Assembly (NCBI RefSeq): GCF_000738085.1
Contig: NZ_JPRS01000036.1
Location: 1-39,121 of the forward strand
DNA length: 39,121 nucleotides
Origin: Cryobacterium sp. MLB-32
GTDB taxonomy: Bacteria > Actinomycetota > Actinomycetes > Actinomycetales > Microbacteriaceae
Direction of reading: 5' to 3'
Shown here: piece by piece, positions 27,437-35,010 of the stretch
Layout of the letters: every line of letters starts with the position of its first letter
Position numbering within the stretch: position 1 is the first letter of the stretch
The notes under the pieces: generated by a model
Seen by the model: only the letters and a program-made list of their open reading frames with translations
Told to the model about the DNA's origin: nothing
Database searches by the model: none
Translations under genes and position numbers: made by a program

Positions 27437-28435
27437 GTGTCAAAAAAACTTCCCATCCTCCTGACCATCTTCGGCCTGTCACTTGCCCTCACCGCGTGCA
27501 GCGGCAGTAGCGGTACGCCCGCAGCGACAACCAGTGCCGACCCCGCGTCAGCCACGGCCAACTGCACGGATTCCGGAAAGACGTCTGACGCGATCTCCGT
27601 GACGGGCGACTTCGGCGCGGAACCCACCGTCACCTTCGACTCGCCTCTCAAGACCACCGCCACGGAGCGCACGGTCGCCATCAAGGGCGATGGCGATACC
27701 ACGACGACGGTCGGCTCTGTGGTTCAGGTTTCCTTCACCGCATTCAACGGTGCGACGGGTGAGAAGATCGATTCCACCGGCTACGGAGCGGATGCCTCCC
27801 AGGTATCCCTCAGCGTCGCCGACAGCTACGTTCCCGGACTGGTTCGCGCCGTGAATTGCTCGGTCGCCGGCGACCGGGTCGTCGCCGTGATGCCGCCCTC
27901 CGATGGATTCGGTGACAAGGGATGGACCAGCCTCGGCCTCGGCGCCGAGGACTCCATGGTTTTCGTGATCGACATCAACGGCATCCAGGCCACTCAGGCA
28001 ACCGGCGTCGACCAGCCCGTGGAGCCCGGACTTCCCACGGTGGCGCTCGCCGACAACGGCGAGCCGACGATCAGCATCCCCGACACGGATGCGCCGAGCG
28101 ATCTGAAGATTTCCACCCTCAAGAAGGGTGACGGCGCGGTCGTCGCCGCAGGTGACACCGTGTCCGTGGAATACACCGGGGTCGTGTGGGCAACCGGAAA
28201 GACCTTCGACTCGTCATGGAATGTCGCGGGCCCGGCGGCGTTCGCCACGGACAAGGTCGTCACCGGCTTCGGAGACGCCCTCGTCGGACAGACAGTGGGC
28301 TCGCAGGTTCTGGCGGTCATTCCCCCCGCTCAGGGCTACGGCGACGCAGGCAACAGTCAGGCCGGTATCTCCGGCACCGACACCCTGGTCTTCGTCGTCG
28401 ACATCCTCGGCACGGCACCCACCCCGGCGGCCTAG
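27437..28435 (+). CDS. Lipoprotein with tandem FKBP-type peptidyl-prolyl isomerase domains
   Basis: 332 residues. The signal KKLPILLTIFGLSLALTAC ends in a lipobox (LTAC/S), so the mature protein is anchored outside the membrane. After a Ser/Thr/Ala linker come two FKBP domains. The second (about 235-325) has near-canonical active-site residues: VEYTG, FDSSW, VVTGF, AQGYGD and VFVVDI. The first (about 75-185) keeps the fold (IDSTGY, PPSDGFGD, VFVIDI) but has Phe where the pocket Tyr is expected, so it may be structural or substrate-binding. It probably helps fold secreted proteins. GTG 27437 has AGAAAG upstream; a longer frame reading through bioN is a shadow. Confidence 0.9.
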   Translation: MSKKLPILLTIFGLSLALTACSGSSGTPAATTSADPASATANCTDSGKTSDAISVTGDFGAEPTVTFDSPLKTTATERTVAIKGDGDTTTTVGSVVQVSFTAFNGATGEKIDSTGYGADASQVSLSVADSYVPGLVRAVNCSVAGDRVVAVMPPSDGFGDKGWTSLGLGAEDSMVFVIDINGIQATQATGVDQPVEPGLPTVALADNGEPTISIPDTDAPSDLKISTLKKGDGAVVAAGDTVSVEYTGVVWATGKTFDSSWNVAGPAAFATDKVVTGFGDALVGQTVGSQVLAVIPPAQGYGDAGNSQAGISGTDTLVFVVDILGTAPTPAA

Positions 28436-28437
28436 CC

Positions 28438-29199
28438 ATGAGCGGGCGGCGGCACCGTATTGCCCGCGGCGCGCGCCGTACCGGAGTGTTCGGCCTCGCC
28501 GCCCTCACGCTTGTTCTCACCGGATTCTTGGTGTGGGCGAACACGCCCATGGTCGCCGAGCGCGGACCGGCGGCCGCGGTGCTGCAGAGCACGGCGGTCA
28601 CGGTGACCGATACGCCGACGTCGGTCGTGATTGCGCCGACGGAAGCGGCATCCGGTGTGGGCCTCGTCTTCATTCCCGGCGCCCGCGTCGATCCCTACGC
28701 CTACCTCGCACCGCTCGCGGGAACCGTTGAGGCCAGCGGTGCCACGGTCGTGATCACCAAGCCCACGCTCAACCTTGCGTTCTTCGACCAGCGGCCCCTC
28801 AGCACATTCACCTCCGCGGCGCCGAACGTGTCGACGTGGTACGTGGGTGGCCATTCCCTTGGCGGCGTGCGCGCCTGCATGCTCGTGGACTCCCCCGATC
28901 CGAAGGTCTCCGGCCTTGTTCTCTTCGCCAGTTATTGCGCATCGAGCATCAGTGATTCCGGCGTACCCGTTCTCAGCATCTCCGGCAGCAACGACGGGCT
29001 GAGCACGCCGGCGAAAATCACCGAGACGAGCGATCTACTGCCCCTCGATACGCGGTTTGTGCAGATCGCTGGCGCCAACCATGCCAGCTTCGGAGCCTTC
29101 GGTGTACAGCCCGGCGACGGCACCGCAACCATCCCCTCCGATGCGGTGGCCCAGCAGATCACCGCCGAGCTGAACGCCTTCCTGATTGCCACTTCCTGA
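28438..29199 (+). CDS. Membrane-anchored alpha/beta hydrolase
   Basis: 253 residues. The N-terminus has a basic segment and one membrane helix (VFGLAALTLVLTGFLVWA), so the catalytic domain lies outside the membrane. It shows alpha/beta-hydrolase landmarks: strand VGLVFIPGARVDPYAYLAPLA, nucleophile elbow GGHSLGGV, acid in SGSNDGLS and His in GANHASFG. This resembles the dienelactone-hydrolase-like family PF12695. The substrate is unknown. The ATG is 2 bp after the FKBP lipoprotein stop, so the two are co-translated. Confidence 0.85.
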   Translation: MSGRRHRIARGARRTGVFGLAALTLVLTGFLVWANTPMVAERGPAAAVLQSTAVTVTDTPTSVVIAPTEAASGVGLVFIPGARVDPYAYLAPLAGTVEASGATVVITKPTLNLAFFDQRPLSTFTSAAPNVSTWYVGGHSLGGVRACMLVDSPDPKVSGLVLFASYCASSISDSGVPVLSISGSNDGLSTPAKITETSDLLPLDTRFVQIAGANHASFGAFGVQPGDGTATIPSDAVAQQITAELNAFLIATS

Positions 29200-29316
29200 G
29201 CAGGCACCCAGACAGCCAGAGTGAATCCGTGACAGGGTGGAAGTTCATAGACCCATAATTAGAAAGAGGATCACCTGACATCCACGCTGGAAACCACATC
29301 TTCCGATCTCCCCGCC

Positions 29317-29685
29317 ATGACGACTCCCGTAGCGGCGCCAACGACAATGGACGCCTACGTTGCCAGGCCGACAGGGCCCCTCGCCGCCGTCGTCACCGCG
29401 CTGCGCGCGAAGCTGGACATCGGGCTGCCGGAGACCTCCACGGAGATGTGGCACGGGCATCCCGTTTGGCTGGATGACGGAGTTCCGGTTGCGGGCTTCA
29501 AGGCCTATCCGACGTTCGTCACCGTGCTGTTCTGGCGAGGTCAGGCCATCAAGGATGATTCCGGCAAGCTCAATGCGAGCGGTTCCGCCGAGATGGCCGA
29601 ATTCAAACTGCGCAGCATCGACGATCTCGATGAGGCGCTCTTTGACGGCTGGATCCAGCAGGTGAGTGAGCTCGACGCCGCCTAA
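29317..29685 (+). CDS. DUF1801 domain protein
   Basis: 122 residues. It matches the DUF1801 (YdhG-like) fold: PTTMDAYVARPTGPLAAVVTALRAKL, then TSTEMWHGHPVWLDDGVPVAGFKAYPTFVTVLFWRG, and a closing KLRSIDDLDEALFDGWIQQ helix. Function in this family is unknown; some members are thought to bind iron or small ligands. ATG 29317 has no ribosome binding site, but 42 bp upstream AAAGAGGA lies four bases before an in-frame CTG (29275). An unusual CTG start adding 14 residues is therefore possible. It converges with the betaine transporter genes across two hairpins. Confidence 0.75.
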   Translation: MTTPVAAPTTMDAYVARPTGPLAAVVTALRAKLDIGLPETSTEMWHGHPVWLDDGVPVAGFKAYPTFVTVLFWRGQAIKDDSGKLNASGSAEMAEFKLRSIDDLDEALFDGWIQQVSELDAA

Positions 29686-29750
29686 ACGACGGTAGGCCGT
29701 GGCCGACTCGACTGCTTCGAGCCGCCCCACGCGCAACACCCTGCACGACG

Positions 29751-29781
29751 AAGGGCCCGTGTCACCTCGACACGGGCCCTT
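29751..29781. terminator. Hairpin 1 of a tandem pair between convergent genes
   Basis: A perfect 13-bp stem AAGGGCCCGTGTC / GACACGGGCCCTT with a 5-nt loop. It stands 65 bp after the DUF1801 stop codon and 119 bp beyond the end of the betaine binding-protein gene on the other strand. It is symmetric enough to stop transcription from either side. Confidence 0.8.
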
Positions 29782-29841
29782 CGTGCGCGGTCAGCGGCCG
29801 CGTCAGGTTCAGGCCGCCGCAGCATCATGTCTGCACGCAGA

Positions 29842-29873
29842 AAGGGCCCGTGTCGGAAACGACACGGGCCCTT
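29842..29873. terminator. Hairpin 2 of a tandem pair, same stem as hairpin 1
   Basis: The same 13-bp arms, AAGGGCCCGTGTC and GACACGGGCCCTT, with a different 6-nt loop (ggaaac), 28 bp beyond the betaine binding-protein stop codon. The downstream flank (cgcgcggtca..gaccgcg) also resembles that of hairpin 1, which suggests a local duplication. Confidence 0.85.
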
Positions 29874-29900
29874 CGCGCGGTCATCGACCGCGTGCAACTG

Positions 29901-30803
29901 CTAGCTGGTCAGCGAGTCGACGTAGTCCTGGTTGTCAGCAATCCACTGCGCAACAATGGGCTCGTACTCCTGGCCGTCGTAGTCAACGAACATGGCCGTC
30001 TCGAGCGAGCCGAGCTGGTCGAGGTCCATCTTGAAGTCCCCGATCCACGTCGCGGCCTGAGGGAAGTCCGACGCAAAACCGGTCTTGCCGTAGGAGTGCA
30101 GGCTCTCAACGTCTGCCAGAGTGCCCTCGGGGTCCTCAAGCGTCTTGATGTCCAGTGCGCCATAAGCCCAGTGCGGCTCCCACAGCGTCACGGCGATGTT
30201 GTCGCCGTTATCGAGGGCCGTGGTCAGCTCGGTGAGCATGGCAGCGGTCGAGGACGTAATGAAGTCCATGCCTTCGAGGCCATACGTCGGAATGACGCGC
30301 TCCGTGGTGGCCGTGGTGAGTCCGGCGCCGGGCTCGATACCCACGATACGGTTGTCGAAGAGGTCGGCGTTGGCGGCCAGCTCGGCGAGGGAATCGATCG
30401 GAGCATCGGCGTTCACGGCGACGGTGAGCATGGACTGGTCGTTCCAGGCTCCGAGGTCGACCATGTCGGCGCCATACTCGGCGAGGTAGTCCGCGTGAGT
30501 TCCGGGAGACCAGACATCCATGGTGAAGTCGTAGTCGCCCTCGGAGATGCCGAGGAAGATGGGTGCGACGGCGGCGTACTCAAGCTCGACGTTGTAGCCC
30601 TTTTCATCGAGGATGTGCTTCCACAGTTCGGAGACCGCGACGCCCTCGTCCCAACCGTTGAAAACGGCCAGGCTCAGCTTCTTCTGGTCGTCGTTTCCGC
30701 CACCGACTGTTTCGACGGCCTGCGGCTCTGCTGCGGCACAACCGGTGAGCGCAAGAAGGCTCACCGCTCCGGCTGCGAGAAATGACTTGGAACGTATCTT
30801 CAT
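29901..30803 (-). CDS. Glycine betaine/proline ABC transporter substrate-binding lipoprotein
   Basis: 300 residues. Signal KSFLAAGAVSLLALTGCAAAE with lipobox LTGC makes it a surface lipoprotein. The mature part is an OpuAC/ProX-type fold: AVFNGWDEGVAVSELWKHIL, YDFTMDVWSPGTHADYL and IAVTLWEPHWAYG, supplying aromatic residues that cage the quaternary amine. It captures betaine or related osmolytes for the permease. ATG 30803 has GGAAAAAGC upstream; the longer frame to 30911 has no signal pattern. It is the third gene of the transporter, 123 bp after the permease gene. Confidence 0.9.
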   Translation of the reverse strand: MKIRSKSFLAAGAVSLLALTGCAAAEPQAVETVGGGNDDQKKLSLAVFNGWDEGVAVSELWKHILDEKGYNVELEYAAVAPIFLGISEGDYDFTMDVWSPGTHADYLAEYGADMVDLGAWNDQSMLTVAVNADAPIDSLAELAANADLFDNRIVGIEPGAGLTTATTERVIPTYGLEGMDFITSSTAAMLTELTTALDNGDNIAVTLWEPHWAYGALDIKTLEDPEGTLADVESLHSYGKTGFASDFPQAATWIGDFKMDLDQLGSLETAMFVDYDGQEYEPIVAQWIADNQDYVDSLTS

Positions 30804-30926
30804 ATGCTTTTTCCATTCTTGCCGTCTGAACGGCGGCAGGGTTGGCTCTTGGTGCAGGCGGTGTGTCTCTAGGCTGTGACACGCCGCCTCTGGACACGGG
30901 TGCTCTCGCACTCGTGAGTGTGTGGG

Positions 30927-31865
30927 TTAGGCTCGCACCGGTTCGCCGGAAGGTTCGACGGGCGCCGGTGCGGCGTGTGTTGCTGCGGGCGAACCAGACG
31001 TGCGGCTCCGGCGTGCTGCGAGGATGCGGCCGATCGGCGTGCTGCCCTTGCCGAGCGCAGCGGTCAGCCGGTCGAGGAAGATCGCCAGGATCACGACGGC
31101 CAGTCCGGCCTCGAAGCCCAACGCGATATCAATACGGTTCAGGCTCGTGATGACTTGTTGACCCAGACCGCCGGCGCCGACCATTCCGGCGATCACCACC
31201 ATCGAAAGTGACAGCATGATGACCTGATTGATGCCGGCCATGATGGTGGGCATGGCGAGCGGGAGCTGGATCTGCCGCAGGATTCGGCCCGGTGAGGCGC
31301 CGAAGGCCGAGCCGGCTTCGACGACCTCAGGGTCGACCCCGCGGATCCCCAGTTCGGTCAGGCGGACGCCGGGCGCCAGGGAGAAGATGATCGTCGCCAC
31401 GATTCCCGGGACCTCGCCGAGACCAAAGAGAATGAGCGCCGGAATCAGGTAGACGAATGCGGGCATCGTCTGCATGAAGTCAAGAATCGGCCGAATGATT
31501 GCCGAGGCTACCTGCGACTTGGCGGCCAGGATACCCAACGGGATGCTCACGGCCATCGCGATCAGGCTGGCGACGAGCACAAGCGCGAGCGTGTCCATGG
31601 CGTTTTCCCACTGGCCCACTCCCACGATCAACAGGAGCCCGATGATGGTGCCGGCGAAGAACTTCCAGCCGCGCGTGATCAGGGCAAGCCCTGCCGCGAG
31701 GGCGAGGATCACATAGAACGGTGGGGACACCAGCACAAGATCGACAAATTCAAAGGCTCCGGCGAAAATGAAGCGGATGAAGTCGAATATGAACCCTAGG
31801 TGCTCGGTGAGAAAATCAACGAAGACCTCGACCAGGTCGCCGAGGGGAAGTCGGAACTCGTTCAC
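30927..31865 (-). CDS. Glycine betaine/proline ABC transporter permease
   Basis: 312 residues, with a family-typical amphipathic N-terminus (LPLGDLVEVFVDFLTEHLG) followed by seven or so membrane helices. The cytoplasmic EAA loop that docks the ATPase is EAGSAFGASPGRILRQIQLPLAMPTIMAG, and MQTMPAFVYLIPALILFGLG is a ProW/OpuAB hallmark. The C-terminus is a polar, Ala/Pro-rich tail. Its GTG start overlaps the ATPase stop as GTGA. It imports osmoprotectants such as betaine with the ATPase and binding protein. Confidence 0.93.
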   Translation of the reverse strand: MNEFRLPLGDLVEVFVDFLTEHLGFIFDFIRFIFAGAFEFVDLVLVSPPFYVILALAAGLALITRGWKFFAGTIIGLLLIVGVGQWENAMDTLALVLVASLIAMAVSIPLGILAAKSQVASAIIRPILDFMQTMPAFVYLIPALILFGLGEVPGIVATIIFSLAPGVRLTELGIRGVDPEVVEAGSAFGASPGRILRQIQLPLAMPTIMAGINQVIMLSLSMVVIAGMVGAGGLGQQVITSLNRIDIALGFEAGLAVVILAIFLDRLTAALGKGSTPIGRILAARRSRTSGSPAATHAAPAPVEPSGEPVRA

Positions 31866-33148
31866 GCTTCGGCTCCTTCCAGCGCGGTGTCGCGCAGGGT
31901 TTCGGTGATCACGCTGACGGAAATAGTGGCGGGAGGCTCAATCACGGGCTGTTCGCCCGTGGTCGTGGAGACGTTTCCGAGCGCCGCGAGCAGCGTGACC
32001 CGGGGAATGACACCCAGAAGGCGGTTCTTCGCATCGACCACAGCCATCGGCAGATCACTCTCGACGGAGGGCTCGACGAGGTCGACGAGTGGGCTGTCCG
32101 GTGCGACGGCTGTCGCATCGTCACGGATGATCGCCCTCAGGTCGGTATCGCCGGCCTTCACCTGGGTGAGAACGTCACGGTCACGAACGATCCCGGCGAA
32201 GGTACGGTCTCGGTTCACCACGAAGGTGACGGATGTCTGCAGGTCGCGCATCGTGCGCAGAGCCGCACGTGGGCCGGCGTTTATCGTGACGACCGAACGA
32301 ACGGGTTCCATCACGCTCGCGGCGGTCAGCACTCGGGCCCGGTCGACGTCCTGCACGAACTGGGCGACATAGTCGTTGGCGGGGTCGGTGAGGATTTCCT
32401 CCGGGGTCCCGATCTGCACGATTCGACCGTCGCGCATCACGGCGATGCGATCACCGAGGAACATGGCCTCGTTGAGGTCGTGGGTGATGAAGATGATCGT
32501 CTTGCCGAGGGCTGCCTGCAGCTCGATGAGCTGCTCCTGCATTTCACGGCGAATGAGCGGGTCAAGGGCGCTGAACGCCTCGTCCATGAGGAGCACGTCG
32601 GTGTCGGCCGCGAGAGCACGGCCGAGGCCGACCCGCTGCTGCATTCCACCGGAAAGCTCCGCAGGCAGGCTGTCTGCCCAGCCGGCCAGGCCGACGAGGT
32701 CAATGATCGTTTGGGCTTTGGCGAGGCGCTCGGTCCGGGGCATTCCCTGAATCTCGAGGCCGTAGGCCACGTTGTCGATCACCGTGCGGTGCGGCAGCAG
32801 CGCGAAGTGCTGGAAGACCATGGAGACGCTCGTGCGGCGAACCTCGCGGAGCTCCGCAGCGGAGATGCCGGTGATGTCGGTGTCCCCCACAGTGACGGAG
32901 CCGGAGGTGGCATCCCACAGGCCGTTGAGCATGCGGATGAGGGTCGACTTGCCGGAACCCGACAGTCCCATCACGACGAAGATCTCGCCACGTTTCACCT
33001 CAAAGGATGCGTCGATGACGGCGGCGGTACCCAGGTGCGCAACCTCGGCGCGGCTTTTACCGGCCACAAGCTGCTTCACGATCTCGTGCGGACGGCGTCC
33101 GAACGCTTTGTACAGGTGCTCTGCCTTCACGGCAATAGTTGCGGTCAA
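31862..33148 (-). CDS. Glycine betaine/proline ABC transporter ATPase with CBS domains
   Basis: About 428 residues. The ABC domain has Walker A GLSGSGKST, Q-loop VFQHFALLPH, signature LSGGMQQRVGLGRAL, Walker B VLLMDEAFSALD and H-loop FITHDLNEA. From about residue 280 two CBS domains follow, which in OpuA sense ionic strength and gate transport. The N-terminal arm LYKAFGRRPHEIVKQLVAGKSR is typical of the OpuAA/ProV family. The start is a TTG (33148) because GGAGA lies four bases upstream and the sequence matches family N-termini; the longer frame to 33265 looks non-coding. First gene of the operon. Confidence 0.92.
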   Translation of the reverse strand: MTATIAVKAEHLYKAFGRRPHEIVKQLVAGKSRAEVAHLGTAAVIDASFEVKRGEIFVVMGLSGSGKSTLIRMLNGLWDATSGSVTVGDTDITGISAAELREVRRTSVSMVFQHFALLPHRTVIDNVAYGLEIQGMPRTERLAKAQTIIDLVGLAGWADSLPAELSGGMQQRVGLGRALAADTDVLLMDEAFSALDPLIRREMQEQLIELQAALGKTIIFITHDLNEAMFLGDRIAVMRDGRIVQIGTPEEILTDPANDYVAQFVQDVDRARVLTAASVMEPVRSVVTINAGPRAALRTMRDLQTSVTFVVNRDRTFAGIVRDRDVLTQVKAGDTDLRAIIRDDATAVAPDSPLVDLVEPSVESDLPMAVVDAKNRLLGVIPRVTLLAALGNVSTTTGEQPVIEPPATISVSVITETLRDTALEGAEA

Positions 33149-33468
33149 TGTTCTCCGGTGTACGCCGAACTCGACCAGGGGTCGATGCATCGGGTACTCG
33201 CTCATGTCGAACGGGTGGACCGTGACCTGCCCACCCGTTCCCCAGGCGTGGGCCGGACCGATCATGGGATCGTGTCCGTCAGGGCCGCACCATACGTGCA
33301 GGCGATTTCATCCCGGATGTCGGTGATGCCCCATGCCTGCGCGCGCTCTGGTGAAGGTTCTAAGACCGTCTTCTACGCTAGCACACGGCATTTTGGTGTA
33401 CCGAAAAGACGAGTGCCGCCGGGGACGAATCCTCCCGGCGGCACCCGTAGTCACCCGCTACGCGGCGA
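33149..33468. other. Intergenic region: betaine operon upstream region and dctA 3' end
   Basis: About 320 bp without a convincing gene. It holds the promoter region of the leftward betaine transporter operon (no clear -10/-35 pair; TAGCGT on the minus strand near 33380 is a weak candidate) and the dctA terminator. The predicted proteins in this stretch have coding patterns of shadow frames. Confidence 0.6.
33413..33444 (-). terminator. Rho-independent terminator of dctA
   Basis: The arms GTGCCGCCGGG (33413-33423) and CCCGGCGGCAC (33434-33444) pair over 11 bp with a 10-nt loop. On the minus strand the hairpin is followed by TCGTCTTTTCGG, a short U tract. It lies 24 bp past the dctA stop codon. 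Confidence 0.85.
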
Positions 33469-34854
33469 TTACGCGCCGATCGTGGCCGGCTTGCGCGTCT
33501 CGGCGAGAACAGCGGCGTCGGCGTCGACGGGGGTCTGAAAACCGTGGTGAGCCACCATCGTGGTCTCATCGAACGGGTCCTGCTTGGAGAGCACCCGGTC
33601 CACCCGCGCACGGTCGATCTCGCGGGTCCAGGTTCCGATCAGTACGGTGGCCACGGCATTACCCGTGAAGTTGGTGAGCGCACGGGCCTCGGACATGAAC
33701 CGGTCGATGCCCACGATAAAGCCGACGCCGCCCACGAGTTCGGGGGCGTGGGACTGCAGCCCGGCCGCGAGGGTGGCCAGTCCAGCGCCGGAAACGCCGG
33801 CCGCACCCTTCGACGCGATGATCATGAAGACCAGCAGTCCCACCTGCTCGCCGAGGTTCATCGACTTGCCCATGGCGTTGGAGATGAAGATGGACGCCAT
33901 GGTGAGGTAGATCGCTGTGCCGTCGAGGTTGAACGAGTAGCCGACCGGCACGGTGACGCCCACGACGGGCTTCGATACGCCGAGGTGCTCCATCTTGGCG
34001 ATGAGGCGCGGCAGCGCGGCCTCAGACGACGAGGTCGAGACGATGAGCAGGTACTCGCGGCCGAGGTAGCGCATCAGCTTGAAGATGTTCACACCGGTGA
34101 CGATCTTCAGGAGACCGCCCAGAATGACCACAATAAAGACCACGCAGGTGGCGTAGAACGCACCCATCAGGGTGAACAGGCTCACGATGGCCTGAATACC
34201 CGTGGAACCGACCACAGCGGCGATCGCGCCGAACGCGCCGATCGGGGCGAGCCACATGATCATGATGAGGATGCGGAAGACCAACGCCTGAACGTGGGCG
34301 ATTCCCCGCAGGATCGGCACACCGGCCGGGCCCATCCGCTGCAGGGCGAAGCCGGCGATGAGTGCCACGAGCAGGGTCTGCAGGATGCTGCCCGAGGTGA
34401 GCGAGGAGACCAGCGTCGTCGGGATGATGCTCATCAGGAAGTTGGAGCTCTCCGCGGCCGCCGGCGGAACGTAGTTCGCATCGGACAGGTCGAGGCCCGT
34501 TCCCGGGTGCACCATGTTGCCGACGACGAGGCCAATTCCGAGGGCGAAGGTGGACATGATCACGAAGTAGCCGAGGGCAAGGCCACCGACCTTGCCCACC
34601 GTGGCCGCCTTGGCGATCGACCCGATGCCCAGGATGATCGTGCAGAAGATGACCGGGGCGATCATCATCTTGATGAGGTTGACGAAGGCGTCACCCATCG
34701 GCTTGAGCTTCACTGCGAAGCCGTCGGGGCCGCCCCACACCAGCCCGACGACGATGCCGAGCAGAACGGCCACGATGACGGCCATGTAGAGGTAGTGCGA
34801 GCGATCAATGCGTTTGCGCGGTTTCGCTGCGCGGGGGGATGACGACGACGCCAT
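33469..34854 (-). CDS. dctA: C4-dicarboxylate:cation symporter (DctA family)
   Basis: 461 residues in the dicarboxylate/amino acid:cation symporter (DAACS) family, with eight helices and two re-entrant loops. Diagnostic segments are NLIKMMIAPVIFCTII, the serine-rich hairpin STSSSEAALPRLIAKME, the substrate motif GYSFNLDGTAIYLTMA, and IASKGAAGVSGAGLATLAA, followed by NFTGNAVATVLIG. It imports succinate, fumarate or malate with Na+ or H+. ATG 34854 has AAGGAG upstream. It is divergent from a CitA/DcuS-type kinase and its regulator, a classic pairing for dicarboxylate-induced control. It ends in a strong terminator. Confidence 0.92.
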   Translation of the reverse strand: MASSSSPRAAKPRKRIDRSHYLYMAVIVAVLLGIVVGLVWGGPDGFAVKLKPMGDAFVNLIKMMIAPVIFCTIILGIGSIAKAATVGKVGGLALGYFVIMSTFALGIGLVVGNMVHPGTGLDLSDANYVPPAAAESSNFLMSIIPTTLVSSLTSGSILQTLLVALIAGFALQRMGPAGVPILRGIAHVQALVFRILIMIMWLAPIGAFGAIAAVVGSTGIQAIVSLFTLMGAFYATCVVFIVVILGGLLKIVTGVNIFKLMRYLGREYLLIVSTSSSEAALPRLIAKMEHLGVSKPVVGVTVPVGYSFNLDGTAIYLTMASIFISNAMGKSMNLGEQVGLLVFMIIASKGAAGVSGAGLATLAAGLQSHAPELVGGVGFIVGIDRFMSEARALTNFTGNAVATVLIGTWTREIDRARVDRVLSKQDPFDETTMVAHHGFQTPVDADAAVLAETRKPATIGA

Positions 34855-35010
34855 GTCAGACTCCTTTGTCCTGGTTTCGCTCCGGGCCCGGCTGGGGTCC
34901 GTGCTGGTCCTGATTGGGTCTCACACTGGTCGACACCACGCTGTTCGTCGCGCTTGCGGTCATACTGTTCACAGGCCTGTTTCTGGTTCAACACGCGAAA
35001 GGCACCAACT

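Noticed and set aside
34914-35010. A short hydrophobic frame (TTLFVALAVILFTGLFLVQ) before the kinase gene
   Set aside because: It needs a TTG start with no ribosome binding site and runs out of frame into the kinase with shadow-like composition. A tiny membrane peptide is not excluded.
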